From positions 806,001 through 870,000 of the forward strand of contig JAJHTX010000012.1 in the NCBI GenBank assembly GCA_032164295.1: 64,000 nt of DNA, read 5' to 3'. Source of the stretch: Inonotus obliquus. Lineage: Eukaryota > Basidiomycota > Agaricomycetes > Hymenochaetales > Hymenochaetaceae. The notes beneath the pieces are model-generated. The model had not been told where the DNA came from and ran no database searches. It was given only the letters and a program-made list of their open reading frames with translations. This document shows, piece by piece, positions 10,140-21,660 of this stretch. Numbering within the stretch: the first letter of the stretch is position 1; each line of letters begins with the position of its first letter. The position numbers and the translations under genes are program-made.

Positions 10140-11912
10140 ATGCTGCGAAATGTATCATCAGCGGCAAGGCTTCATTGTTCACCGAGAATAATTCCACTTA
10201 ATTATGGGTCCATTCGATGTATCAACTCAGGAACGATCGACGGAAATGAAGAGTTCTTGAAGAGTCAACTCGAAGATGTTTATAAAAGGCAAAGAAAAAC
10301 AGAATGGAAAAGGAGGCAACGGGTTGGTAATTCAGCGTTATGTGCTTTCTTTCTTTGGCTAATTTTATACAGGGTCAGACATTCCTAGACAATCTCATCG
10401 TCACTATACGTGGGGGTCTGTAGTATATTCTCATCGTTACAGCTGTTGTACTGAAGGTACCTTGTAGGTAAAGGTGGAGATGGTTGCGTCGCGTTTCACC
10501 GGGAAAAATTTATCCCCTATGGACCTCCTTCTGGAGGGAATGGAGGAAGAGGAGGAGATGTGTATATCGTTCCCACTCCAGGCCTTACCACGCTTTCTTC
10601 CATACCTAAACGCATTCGCGGCCCGCCAGGTGGTCATGGCAAAGGAACCTGGATGAACGGGAAAAGCGGAGAGCCTACGACTATTCGCGTCCCGATTGGA
10701 ACTGTAGTGCGAGAACTTCCCCGAGATGACTCGCGCCGAGCTCAGGACGAATGGGAAGCCGAGGAAGAAGGTCTGATAAGTCTGTCTCCGGATGAAAGGG
10801 CTGCAAAGATGCGTCAGAAACGTTGGGTTCATTATCCGGGTGCCGAAGACGATAACGTTGAGCGAGATTCATTTCAGGAGGCAGAACGCGTGCTGTTTCG
10901 CCGGGAACGAGAGCGGCGGGTCCTGTGTAGAGAACATCAAGCTGAACCCTTGTTTCTCGACCTGGACTCTCCAGTCGCAACATCGTCAGAGAGAAGCAGG
11001 TCTACCGCCGAGCTTGATGCATGCCTTGTTGATGGAATGGGCTACCTTGTTGCGAGAGGGGGTGAGGGCGGCCTTGGTAACCCTGCATTCTTAACTACGG
11101 AAAATCGTTCACCAAAATTCGCCACTCGCGGATCTGAAGGAGATCGCATCACCCTTTCTCTGGAGCTTAAGATTCTTGCTGATATTGGCTTGGTCGGTTA
11201 TCCCAATGCTGGAAAGAGCACACTTCTTCGTGCATTGACGGGTGGCCGAGCCAAGACGGAGGTTGCGGACTACGCTTTCACGACATTGAACCCCTCCATA
11301 GCCGTAGTACGTATGGATGCCCACGGACATATTCTTGGTGCGGAGGGAAAAGACCTGGTGATCGATGAGACGAGGATCGAGGATCAGCGCTTCAGGGAGC
11401 GGATGGAAAACGGAGAGCTGGCTAACGTTCCTACGCGAAATCAAATTCAGTCAGTTGACATACAAGAAGACTTCCGCTTCACTGTGGCAGATAACCCCGG
11501 CCTAATATTATATGCTTCTGAAAACGTCGGTTTAGGACACTCTTTCCTACGGTCTATTGAGCGTTCTTTGGCTCTTGTCTACATCGTCGACCTCTCCGGC
11601 GCGGATCCTCAGCGCGAGCTCCGAGTTTTGCGCGACGAACTCGATGCATATCGGCCAGGACTTAGCACGAAGGCTCGTCTCGTCGTTGCAAACAAGGCGG
11701 ATTTGTTGGGAGATGGAAGAGTCTCTAGTGTAGAGGAAGCAAAAGAGAAGCTGAGCCAGCTCCAACACTTCATCGCTTCCGAGATGCTAGTTACGTTAGA
11801 GGATGGTCGTAAACGCCCCTTAGATTTGGTCCCCATTTCAGCAAAGTTTAGCCAGAACCTGCGGAAGGTGGTGCTTTTACTGCGCAATTATGTGGAAGAG
11901 GAGAGGAGTTAG
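10140..11912 (+). CDS. MTG2: Mitochondrial Obg-family GTPase
   Basis: Three exons, 10140-10322, 10373-10415 and 10468-11912, join to 556 aa. The N-terminal 60 residues are Arg/Ser-rich and look like a mitochondrial presequence. The Gly-rich Obg fold follows (IRGGKGGDGCVAFHREK, PPSGGNGGRGGDVY, GPPGGHGKG). An acidic/basic insert of roughly 110 residues splits it after GTVVREL, before YLVARGGEGGLGNPAF. The G domain is complete: GYPNAGKST (G1), FTTLNP (G2), DNPGLI (G3), NKAD (G4) and ISAK (G5). Family role: GTPase needed for assembly of the mitochondrial large ribosomal subunit. The ATG at 10140 is the first in frame and gives the presequence. It is transcribed divergently from URM1. Identification as the mitochondrial member rests on the presequence and eukaryotic context. 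Confidence 0.9.
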
Positions 11913-12391
11913 TACCACTTTCTCCTCTCAGTTTGAATTAGCATTGCTCTGGTCCTTTCAAACTTAGTGTATCAGCGGCTGATAGTGCAGGTTCGTCGTT
12001 AATGCGCTTGGATGACGCGATGACACAATAGTGGGATGACCGACTTGAGAGCGCCTGGGAATCTGGTCAACAACGCTACATACATGCACCGCGTGTAGCC
12101 ACTCTCCAGGCTCTATTCTATACAAAAACGATACACGGACATCCCTCGTGATTATCCGCATCTGTGCGAGTAAATCCACTTAAGTCACTCGCCAATCCAA
12201 AACGACGGATAAGAGTGGCTTCCGCTCCAGCGTCGGTTCCATTACCTTTGTCCTGCTTCTGTCCTGTAATCTGCTGAAGCCTTTACCCATCGACCAACCA
12301 ACTGCCTGCTGACTCACTCAGCTTTGCATGGCAGGCTATAAGTTCGGCCATTCATTCCGTCCTAGGCCCCAACGCACTGGACCTGACACCG
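11913..12391. other. Intergenic: MTG2 3' flank and P450 B promoter
   Basis: About 480 bp. The right end carries a TATAAG at 12337-12342, 50 bp before the P450 B ATG. Nothing else recognised. Confidence 0.5.
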
Positions 12392-14747
12392 ATGAACATC
12401 TACCTTCTGGACTTTGCCGCAATTATCCTTGCTCTGGTCTGCATACGCTCCTGGCTATCATGGCGAAAGCGTCGGGCATACGGAGTTCCCCTACCACCCG
12501 GCCCAAAGGGACTTCCTATCGTCGGCAATATTCTTGATATGCCAGGCGAACACGAATGGGAGACTGCGCGTCAATGGGGCGAAAAATACGGCAAGCTTGA
12601 TCAGACGTGTCAAGCTCTTTATTGACTCCTTGGTTTTGTTTCAGGCGATCTGGTTTACGTAAAGAATCTCGGGACGCGTTATGTGTTCATCAACTCCTAT
12701 GAAGTTGCTTTCGAGCTCTTCGAAAAGCGCGGGAACTTTTACTCGAGCAGGCCACAGACAACAATGGTAGACTTGTACGCTCCTTCCTATGAATAGCGGA
12801 GGGTCATGCCATTGATCTGTTTCGATTATAGAGAAGGGTGGTCGCAATGGTTCACATCTGTGATGCCCTATGGAGATGAACTACGAAAGTCCCGACAATA
12901 TCTCAACAAGTTCTTCCACAAGACTGTCACGAGTAACTACTATGAAGTGCAAACCCAATCCACCCATCTGCTGCTGTCGAGACTTCTACAGGATCCAGAA
13001 GACTTCCGAGAACACATTAGACAGTGCGATACATTCTGAATAGATCTTTGTATGATATTGACCCACCCTACAGTTCTGCCGCTCACGCGATCATTAAAAT
13101 TACTTATGGCTATGAGAGTGCGTTGCACTGAATATGTTCCTTTTCTTGTCAAATTTCATCTCATTTGCCCTTTTAGTTGCCGAAAATGATCCATACGTGG
13201 AACTCACCGATAGGGGAATGGAAGCTTTTTCAGTGGCACTCACATTTTTCGTCGTCAACGCCCTACCCATTCGTGAGTACCTTTCTTTTACAACTCCAGT
13301 AATTACGCAACGATAACCTTCCTCGCAAGTGCGCCATCTTCCGACCTGGTTCCCTGGGGCGAGTTTCCACAAGGTGGCAAGAGAAGGCTATGAAGCATGT
13401 ATGTCAATGTATCATGAACCTTATAATAAAGCTAGAGCGATGCTGGTGCGTGCGTCGACCTCTCTTGTCTCTTAGTAAAATGTCTCATCTCGTTCCAAGG
13501 CCGACGGATCAGCTGATCCTTCAATGATGAGCAAACTAATGGAAACGTATGCAGACAGTGAGGGGAATGTCGCTGACGAGTCGGTTATAAGAAAAGCTGT
13601 CGCGATTGCGTATGCAGGTTTGTGCCCCACTTGAAAGTATCCGCTGCGGAAGATGGCTTGCTTATATGTTCAATCTACGCACGATCCAGCCGGCGGGGAC
13701 ACCGTATGTTTCCTTTTTTTATAATCTAACATGAACAAATTCTGATGAATGTCGCCCTGATAAAGACGGTGTCCGTCCTGCTCACCTTCTTACTAGCTAT
13801 GGTGTTGTATCCCGATGCTATGAGGAAGGGCCAAGAAGAACTTGACATTGTAATCGGAAAGAATAATCTCCCGAGCTTTGAAGACAGATCTAGACTTCCG
13901 TACATCGAAGCGATTTGCAATGAGTGTCTAAGGTGAGCACTGGGCACACTAGTCGAGTCTAATCCCGGCACATCTCACCCATATACTGCTAGGTGGCAAA
14001 CTGTCACTCCAATTGGTGCGCATGCTCGATTGTGAGTAGGGCATCGACTAACCAGGACTATAATGTTTGTTAGCCGTGCCACATCTCGCCGAGAAGGACG
14101 ATGTTATTAATGGGTATTTTATTCCCGCCGGAACCATTTTATATGGCAATGCATGGTATGTACCTAGTATCAGGTTGTCAGCCCTGAGTATGGTAACCCT
14201 CCTTACCATCCCAATTTCAGGGGAATGTTGAGAGACCCGAAGAGATATCCTGAGCCAGACAAGTTCATACCTGAGAGGTGGTTACCCGGACCCGGGAAGG
14301 AGCGCCCCTTGGACGCCAACAGAATGGCGTTTGGATTTGGACGGCGGTCAGTCGCTGCTCGTGCATCTCCTATGTCTACTAATTCTTGCATCCCAAAACC
14401 TGTAGAATTTGTCCTGGAAGGTTCTTCGCCGAGAATTCCGTGAGTTTAGCTTCTGTGTCAATTTGGTCGATCACCTGAGACGATCTCCAGGTTTTTATTG
14501 GCATCGCTTCCATCTTGAGCGTTTTTAATATCGGGAAGGCCATTGATGAACATGGTATGCCAATCACTCCGGTGGAGGACTATACTTCGGCCATTATAAG
14601 GCGAGTGATATGAATTGATGGCTGTACTCGGAATTTCTGACGCAAAGATAACGCTGTAGGCACCCGAAACCATTCAAGTGCAGGATCACACCGCGGTCAG
14701 ATGAAGCGGCGAAACTCATTCGCGAAGCAGCGTCGTCGGCAAAGTGA
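12392..14747 (+). CDS. Cytochrome P450 monooxygenase B
   Basis: Fifteen exons give 512 aa in one frame: 12392-12590, 12645-12774, 12832-13023, 13074-13117, 13177-13272, 13330-13445, 13500-13617, 13690-13703, 13766-13932, 13993-14015, 14074-14155, 14221-14346, 14406-14439, 14491-14600, 14660-14747. Introns 1 and 14 have GC donors. The protein has an N-terminal membrane anchor (MNIYLLDFAAIILALVCIRS), then a basic WRKRR patch and the hinge PLPPGPKGLP. Catalytic landmarks: I-helix AGGDTT (14-nt micro-exon 8), K-helix ECLR, ERWL (PERF-like) and haem motif FGFGRRICPGRFF. Family role: haem monooxygenase anchored in the ER, using CPR as electron donor. It resembles the CYP64 / O-methylsterigmatocystin-oxidoreductase-like group that is expanded in Agaricomycetes; exact CYP family and substrate are unknown. 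Closest neighbours are C and D. Confidence 0.92.
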
Positions 14748-15589
14748 GGTCTTAACCAAGCGCGAATATGAATATCTGGCAGTGCTGTCATCAAAGTTTG
14801 TATTGTAAGTTGATTGCCACTATTGCCACATCTTTGATGCATTATTGTTCCGACCACTGTGCGAGTTTGAAGGCCTTGAGACTGAGAAAGTTATGAATGA
14901 TTGGTTCAAACCTTTTCCACTTTGGTCTGTTTTGGCTTGTCTAGATCTCTTCTAATACGAATTGCAAGTAGATGTATGCTTTTACAATCTTAAAAACCAC
15001 GAACCTCTGACCTTCCGATTTTGAGTTGAACCTTTCTTGTGCCAAATGGCTCAGAATTTGTTATCCAGCATTCTGGTAAGCTTTTCGTAAATTTCAAAAC
15101 AGGATGACAAGTACTATCCAAATATAATAACTTACTCATGCCTCATGGCAATTACTAACATCTGACTAATACACATTCATGACATGTCTCCTGATTGCTA
15201 AGGGAGGTTCAGGAGGGCTGGCTAATGGTGAAATAAGCAAAATTTTGAGCTACTCGCTCAGGACCCCATGGCCTGTTTTATCTTATTTTCCCACGCTAAG
15301 TGGAGTCCAGTTTCGCGTTTCAACTTTCACGACGATTGGAGTCTTTTTTGGAAAATTTTTGGAAAATATTTGAGAAACATTTGCGTCAGAATCATCCACA
15401 TTCCGGTGGTAGGCATCAATTGGCATTATCGGTGGTCCCGGCTGCTCTTCTACTGGCTGCCACACAGGAAGTACTGTCCTGACTGAAATTCAACTTGACT
15501 TGGAGATTTTTGCCGCAGGGTCCTTCCAAAACAGGTAAGCTCAGGGCTCACAGGGTCATCAGTCGAGTTTATACTTGTTTATGGGGCCT
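14748..15589. other. Intergenic, no gene recognised
   Basis: About 840 bp of AT-rich sequence with short ORFs only. A stretch at about 14895-14935 (GATTGGTTCAAACC then CACTTTGGTCT) resembles 28228-28270 downstream of the region upstream of P450 E, hinting at a small dispersed repeat. Confidence 0.4.
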
Positions 15590-15597
15590 ACCTTAGC

Positions 15598-15895
15598 AGG
15601 ACCCCTGACAATACCGACAGACAAATGGATAAGCTGAATTCGGATGAAAGTGGCCAAATCTGGCTCCCCGGGCCTCCGCTGTGGCCTCCGCCAATCTGGA
15701 TACTGAAGGGCTATGGACATGCGATCTCGGAACAGTAAAAACATACATTTTTGGAGGGCTCCGCGAGAATTCGGACAAAAAATCTGTCGAAAACGAGGCC
15801 TCCGCATTCCGGATAAACTGGCGCCTGGAGAACATCCGCAGAAGGAATCCCAAATCCTGCCTTCGGAGGCATCAGAAGGGATTGTCAGGGGTCCT
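15598..15895. mobile_element. hAT-like MITE, 298 bp
   Basis: Terminal inverted repeats AGGACCCCTGACAATACC (15598-15615) and its near-perfect complement (15878-15895, 17 of 18 positions) bound the element. It is flanked by the perfect 8-bp direct repeat ACCTTAGC at 15590-15597 and 15896-15903. An 8-bp target duplication with short inverted termini fits a non-autonomous hAT element. No transposase can be encoded in 298 bp. It lies in the promoter region of P450 C, ending about 32 bp before that gene's TATA box. Confidence 0.8.
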
Positions 15896-15926
15896 ACCTT
15901 AGCTTTTCCTTGGATCCTTGGTCCTG

Positions 15927-15934
15927 TATAAAAG
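15927..15934 (+). promoter_or_regulatory. TATA box of P450 C
   Basis: TATAAAAG, 48 bp upstream of the ATG at 15982 and 32 bp downstream of the MITE end at 15895. Confidence 0.65.
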
Positions 15935-15981
15935 TCAAAGGATGCTTACAAGCCCTCGGTTGTTGAAACCCGCACGCCATC

Positions 15982-18354
15982 ATGATGAAAGTCAACACTC
16001 TTGACGCATTCGCATTCGTTGCCATTCTCGCCTTAGCATACTCATGGCTATCCTGGAGAAAACGGCGCTTTCCTCTCCCACCAGGTCCTGCAAAACTCCC
16101 CATCATCGGAAATATCTTCGATGTGCCGGCGAGAGACGAATGGGAGACAGTGCGCCAGTGGCGCGAGAAGTATGGTGAGCCCTCAGGATGCTCTTGCCCG
16201 TGAGTCGTGACCCATTATCGACTTTCTCCTAATTCTCAGGTGACATCGTCTACGTGAATATTTTGGGGAAGGACTATCTGTTTGCCAATACCTTCGAAGC
16301 AGCAGTAGAGCTGCTCGAGAAACGCGGCAACATCTATTCTAATAGGCCAAGAACGACGATGCTTGAGCTGTCAGTGCTCTCATGTCAAAATCGGGGTGGC
16401 TATGTATGCTTAAAAGCTTTTCATCACGCAGAGAGGGGTGGTGTGACTGGAATGTTACTTTGATGTCGGAGAGCGATGAACTCCAGGCGTTTAGGCAGTA
16501 TTTTGGCATGTTCTTCCAAAAGACAGCCGTAAAGAATCACTACGAGATACAGGAGCAATCGACGCATAAGCTCCTCTTAAGGCTTCTTGAGAATCGTGAT
16601 TCCTACCGAGAACATGTCAAACAGTAAGCAGATTGTTTTTTTGGTCAGAACAATACTCATTGCACAACGTTAGCTGGGCTGCGGAAACAATTATCAAGAT
16701 CGCATATGGTTTCGAAAGTAGGGAGCAAGTATCAATTCGCCGTTTTGCGCTCACCGTTTAACATTTTCAGTTACGGAAAATGATCCTAACGTAGAACTTG
16801 TTGATAAAGCAGCGGAGTCTATTGTAGTAGCAATGTCCTTCTTCGCCGTAAATGCCCTACCTGCTCGTAAGGATTCCTATATATGTCAGCAAGGAACTCG
16901 TGCTAACGTTTGGATCAAGTCCGTCACCTTCCATCGTGGTTTCCAGGAGCGCATTTTCACAAGATCGCACAAGAAGGGCGCAGACTTTCCGTGGCAATGA
17001 GGAATGAGCCTTATCTCGAGGCCAAGAGGAAGATGGTGCGTATGTCTCTTAAGTTATCATTTTTGCACGAGCGGCCGAGCTCCACGCTTGATTCTTCTTC
17101 TCCCCTCAGGTGGAAGGAAGTGCTGGTCCGTCCATTGTGAGCAAGATGTTGGAGTTGTTAGAGGACAGGGGTGAAACTGGTCCTGATGAGTCGATGATAA
17201 TGAATACGGCATCAATAGCTTATGGAGGTTCGTAGGTTTAAATTTCGGTATGTACCGTCACAAGCTCGTTCTAATGTGTCTACTCTAGGTGGAGGAGATA
17301 CGGTCCGTTCTGGGTGTCTGGGAGTTCATTAAACTGTCGCTAATTTCACTTCCTTTCAAGACCGTAGCAGCGTTGCTTACTTTCATTCTGGCGATGGTTC
17401 TACACCCCGACGCAGCAAAGAAGGGCCAGGAAGAACTGGACCGGGTGATTGGAAGGAATAATCTGCCGACTCTTGAGGACAAGTCAAGGCTTCCCTACAT
17501 TGAAGCTATTTGTGCCGAATGTTTGAGGTAAAGCCACTATACAAACTTTTCCCGATTAGGCTCCGTGCTCACTTTGGGTTGTCCATAGGTGGCAACCTGT
17601 TGCGCCCTTTGGTAGGCTGCCCTCACTTCTTTGGATACCATCTAATATTCACCTGGAGTCCTCATCTTTATTACTTCGAAGGCATACCTCATTGCGTTGA
17701 AAAGGACGACATATACAATGGGTACTTGATTCCTGCTGGAACTACGATACTTCCAAACATATGGTATGTCAATTTTCTTCTGCTTCGTGCTTTTCCCGTT
17801 CTCAGATCCCAATAGGGGTATGCTAAGGGATCCAAAGAGATACTTGGATCCAGAGAGATTCATTCCAGAAAGGTGGTTACCATCGCGCGATGAGGAGCGA
17901 CCACTGGATTCTAACAGGATTGCGTTCGGGTTTGGAAGGAGGTGAGTATATCACGCCCCTACTTGTCCACTTTCTGCGCTCATGGGAATATCAGAATTTG
18001 TCCTGGAAGATTCTTCGCCGAAACCTCTGTAAGTCCCCTCTGCTTCATCAGTGAGACATTACCGTAACCAATTCTTCAGGTGTTCATCGGAGTGGCGTCC
18101 ATTTTGGCTGCTTTTGATATTCAGAAGGCGACGGATGAGCATGGTGTGCCAATCACTCCTTCGGAGGACTACACGTCGACCCTTATTCGGTGAGCGACTC
18201 ATGGATGCAAAATGTTCTGTCTCCTGATGGATTTGTTTCCAAATCTTTCTGTAGGCGCCCAGAACCATTTAAATGCAGAATCACGCCCAGATCAGATGAA
18301 ATGGTCGTTCTCATACGCCAAGCTGCTGCTGCCGCGACGCGAGTCACGAACTAA
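15982..18354 (+). CDS. Cytochrome P450 monooxygenase C
   Basis: Same 15-exon plan as B. Exon 1 is 15982-16174; the haem exon lies at about 17996-18029; the end is TAA at 18352-18354. N-terminal anchor (MMKVNTLDAFAFVAILALAY), WRKRR and hinge PLPPGPAKLP are present. The I-helix exon (about 17288-17301) encodes GGGDT, K-helix ECLR is at about 17515-17526, ERWLPS follows, and the haem motif is FGFGRRICPGRFFAETS. The C-helix block reads SESDELQAFRQYF instead of the array's usual PYGDELRKSRQ, so the Arg/Lys pair before the conserved RQ is lost; this may alter haem-propionate contacts. All splice junctions have AG acceptors and no stop interrupts. ER-bound haem monooxygenase by family; substrate unknown. 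It is in tandem with B and follows a MITE. Confidence 0.88.
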
Positions 18355-19329
18355 GAAAGCGAAAGTGATCGGGCAACGATTCGACAAGTAACTTGCGTAA
18401 CCACCATGGTGCAGCCATTCGATGAGGTCTATGTACACCACTGAACTTGCATTGTTAATGAAAGACGATCCTCCATAATCGGCGCTTGAACAGCCTCACT
18501 GCGAGCTGAAGACAAATAGCAAGTACGAAAACCAAGCAGGCGGGTACCAAGTCCCGGGCTTCTTACCTACTCCCCCTCCATCGTGACTTCCTAGGATTCC
18601 ATTCCTTCGAGAAATCGTGAACTCCTCTCAACACGTTCTCGTTTCCCGGTCCGGGTGCGAGAAGCTAGAGTCTGAAGAGCACTATCATCTAGATCTTCAT
18701 GATAAGTTAAACACTTGACTGCATCGCGGTCACGATTCACCAATAGATACGATCTTTAGCCGAATAGTTGGTCCAGGGACACATACATGGTCACGATGAA
18801 CATCCACCGCAGTACATAGAGCACTATTGCAGTTATCGTTGAAAGGGAACAAACTACGCGTGATGCGGGATATTACGGCATCGTGCCATGACGTAAGGGA
18901 ATCGATCCGGGTCGTGCCGAAAGAAACGTGCGGAAGACTGTTTTGTCTTTGAACTTTAACTTTATTCACCATCTTGATGATAGAGCATGTAGGGATAAGT
19001 GAGATCATTCAGCAACCCACCCTTTTTTTTGAGATTTTTCTTCGGGAGCAGCTCAGGTGCGTGCTAACATCTGTGGTAATGTGGTAATTAACGCCTAACT
19101 AGCGAAGTACACTCAATAAGACGGAGAGTACATTTTGGTGTCCACCATTCAGTCTATCACGACGTTTCTTGCATGGGCGATTGATTATCCTCACTCCAGA
19201 ATCAGTGTATGATCGGGGGACATCGCCAATCATCTGGCTGTATCTCACCGTTCCTATAGGTTTTATCTGCTAGTCTTCACGAGCTCATGGATGCTAGCGG
19301 GGACGAACGTAATACTTCTATGACGCCTT
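18355..19329. other. Intergenic, no gene recognised
   Basis: About 975 bp after P450 C. A minus-strand ORF at 18730-19008 has no motif. Nothing else seen. Confidence 0.4.
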
Positions 19330-21660
19330 TGCATGTTTACCCCCCTTTTCTGCGCATTATCTCAGGAGGAAAAGCAACGGAAGTACCTTCCTCCGGTCAT
19401 CGGAGACTTTCCCTTTGTATCAAAGGAACCTGAATGGGAGAAGGCTTGGAAGCGGTGGTAACGTTATCCGAATGCTATAACGTATCTACACAAGGATCAC
19501 CCTCCGTTCTTCTCCTCCTTCTCCGTCCGTGGAGGAGAGTCTTCCAGGGCTCTTTTCCATTTTGTTGAAACAAGCTTCCTTGCATTGGTTTTGTTTGTTC
19601 TATTTGTACCGGTGTTTGAGGTAATGTTAACATGTGGTATACTCTATTTTAACCTCCGTTAGATATCACCAATGGTCGTTAAGCAATTCCAACCAGGACC
19701 ATGTCAATGGATATAAGACTTCCGCCTTATTTTCCATCCCAAAGAATATCTTGCAGTAATGCCCTGGGGATATTCGCCACCGAGAAGGCCGTCAGCTCCG
19801 TCAGAGTCGTAAGCACGTCTTAGCCGAATGTCGATTGTGCCTATTACAACATATCTTCCTGAGTATTAGTCCTATTTTGCGCCTAAGACCTGGGGGAGCC
19901 TCGGAGCACCCAGCATAAGTTCGGCGGAATAGTGCACTCAACTTGTGAACAGTACAACACGACGCGGATAGTAATGCACGGACGTTCCGATGTCCGACGA
20001 AATAATCTTGGATGATCACTACTAGTCTTATGCAGCTGCCTAACCGGAGTTTGTTTGGTTCCAGGTTTTCCGAGGTGTTGAGTTCCCTTTGTGCCGTTTT
20101 CAAGCAATCGGAGTAAATGCTTATGTAACCAAGTCGGAAGTGTCTGGTTGGGGATTCTTGCGCTTGCTTTCTTGCTCAGCTATCTATCACCTCGTACTAT
20201 GCAACCTCGCATTGGCTCCTCGTCTACTCGCGAGATGGGTAGTCTCAGGTGCGGGATAAAGGGATTATCCAGCATCCCATTGTCGTCTCTCCGCGAATTG
20301 GAATTTTCATACTGTGTGCTTAGGCCATTCCCAGCTTAGCGAGAAGCTCGGGCATGCTAAACGTTGAACTCCCCGGTCTTAATGAGAGGTATATACACGC
20401 TGAAATTCGAGCTTTTTTGCGCCCTTGCTCTTGTTGTTGCCTCGACTGTGAGCTCTTGTGGTAGATTTAGTGGTTTATCCCTTCGCCATCAGGGTCGAGG
20501 GTTTCGCTCATCGGCAACTTCTTTGACACGTCGCAATAGAGAATTTGGTGTCAGCGTACCTATAAGTTTGAGGCGTATGGTGAGCTTACTATGTTCTACA
20601 AGGTACCTGCTATGCAGTGCTCATGTTACTTCTCTCTTCTCCGGCAACGTAGTCTCGGGTAATGGTATTTTTGGGAACTAATCTCTATTTACCAGTTCGT
20701 AACAAGTCGACATTGATCACCTTTGGAAACGCAACGACGGGCCACGGACAAAATGTTCAAGTTCTAAATACACCTTTGTTTATATCAAGAGACACGACTA
20801 CTGAACACTCGTGCTCGATTCAAAGCCAGCGGAGATATGGTTTGTCCAGTATGTATATCCAACCAGTCATCCGCTGCGAAGAAGCTCACAGTATGATAAA
20901 AAGTATTTTATTGAGGGTCGACGCTATCCGAGAATAATGTGTGTAAGGTGAGGCTGGAATGCAACGCTCGGCTGCTGCAATCGCTTACCTATGCATAGCT
21001 GGCAAACCACTGTGCCTCTTAGTATGATATTGTGTCGCCTTCTGCTTTCGATTGATATCATTGGGACGTTCCTTACTTGCTGAGAAAGATGATATCCACA
21101 ATCTTACCCGCTGAAACTATGACACCCCCGGACGTGGTGCGACCAACAACTTCATGTGTCATCTTGTATGATTTCTTATACAGGTAAACTGGTCTAGGAC
21201 AGTGCCAATAGAACCTGGGATGTTCTTGGACCCAGCGGTCCGGAAAGAACGACAGTCGCACTCCGAAACGGACGAAGGTATGTTGTTCCATCACCTTCTG
21301 ATTTTCTTCAATTATCGATGCCGTACTCACACAATTTGTCCTACGTAGGAGATTCTTCGCCGAGAACTCCGGGATCTCCGCCGATGTGTAACACACCGCC
21401 GCACCTTCTTATCCACTTTCCTTATTAGATCTTCATAGTTCCCTGCCGTCTTGGAAATATCAAGGGTGGAGAGAAGCATGGCGTGCCGATAACCCCTTCG
21501 TAAGCTTCGAAAGAGCATACATGTATCAAAGCCCGTGCGGGACGTGTCCTACGAGCCTGAGTTGTCGGTTCTTGGAGAATATCAGACGAATTAAACTCGT
21601 AGACGCCCTGAAGTGCACAAGCGTGAAATCCACTCCGCGGTCCGACGGGATGACGCCAAG
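19330..21660 (+). pseudogene. Heavily decayed P450 relic
   Basis: No long frame survives, but P450 landmarks of the array appear in order. LPPVIGDFPFVSKEPEWEKA (19385-19450) matches the hinge and DEWE block of exon 1. VMPWG followed by an Arg-rich stretch (about 19755-19800) matches the C-helix exon. LAEKDDIHN (about 21080-21105) matches exon 11. GRRFFAENS (about 21348-21375) matches the haem-proximal exon but without a readable Cys-Pro-Gly. HGVPITPS (about 21478-21500) matches exon 14, and RRPEVHK plus a PRSD-like remnant (about 21600-21650) matches the last exon. The I- and K-helix exons are not readable. The spacing equals one P450 gene, so this is a relic of a tandem unit between C and D. 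Small internal rearrangements are likely. Confidence 0.7.
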
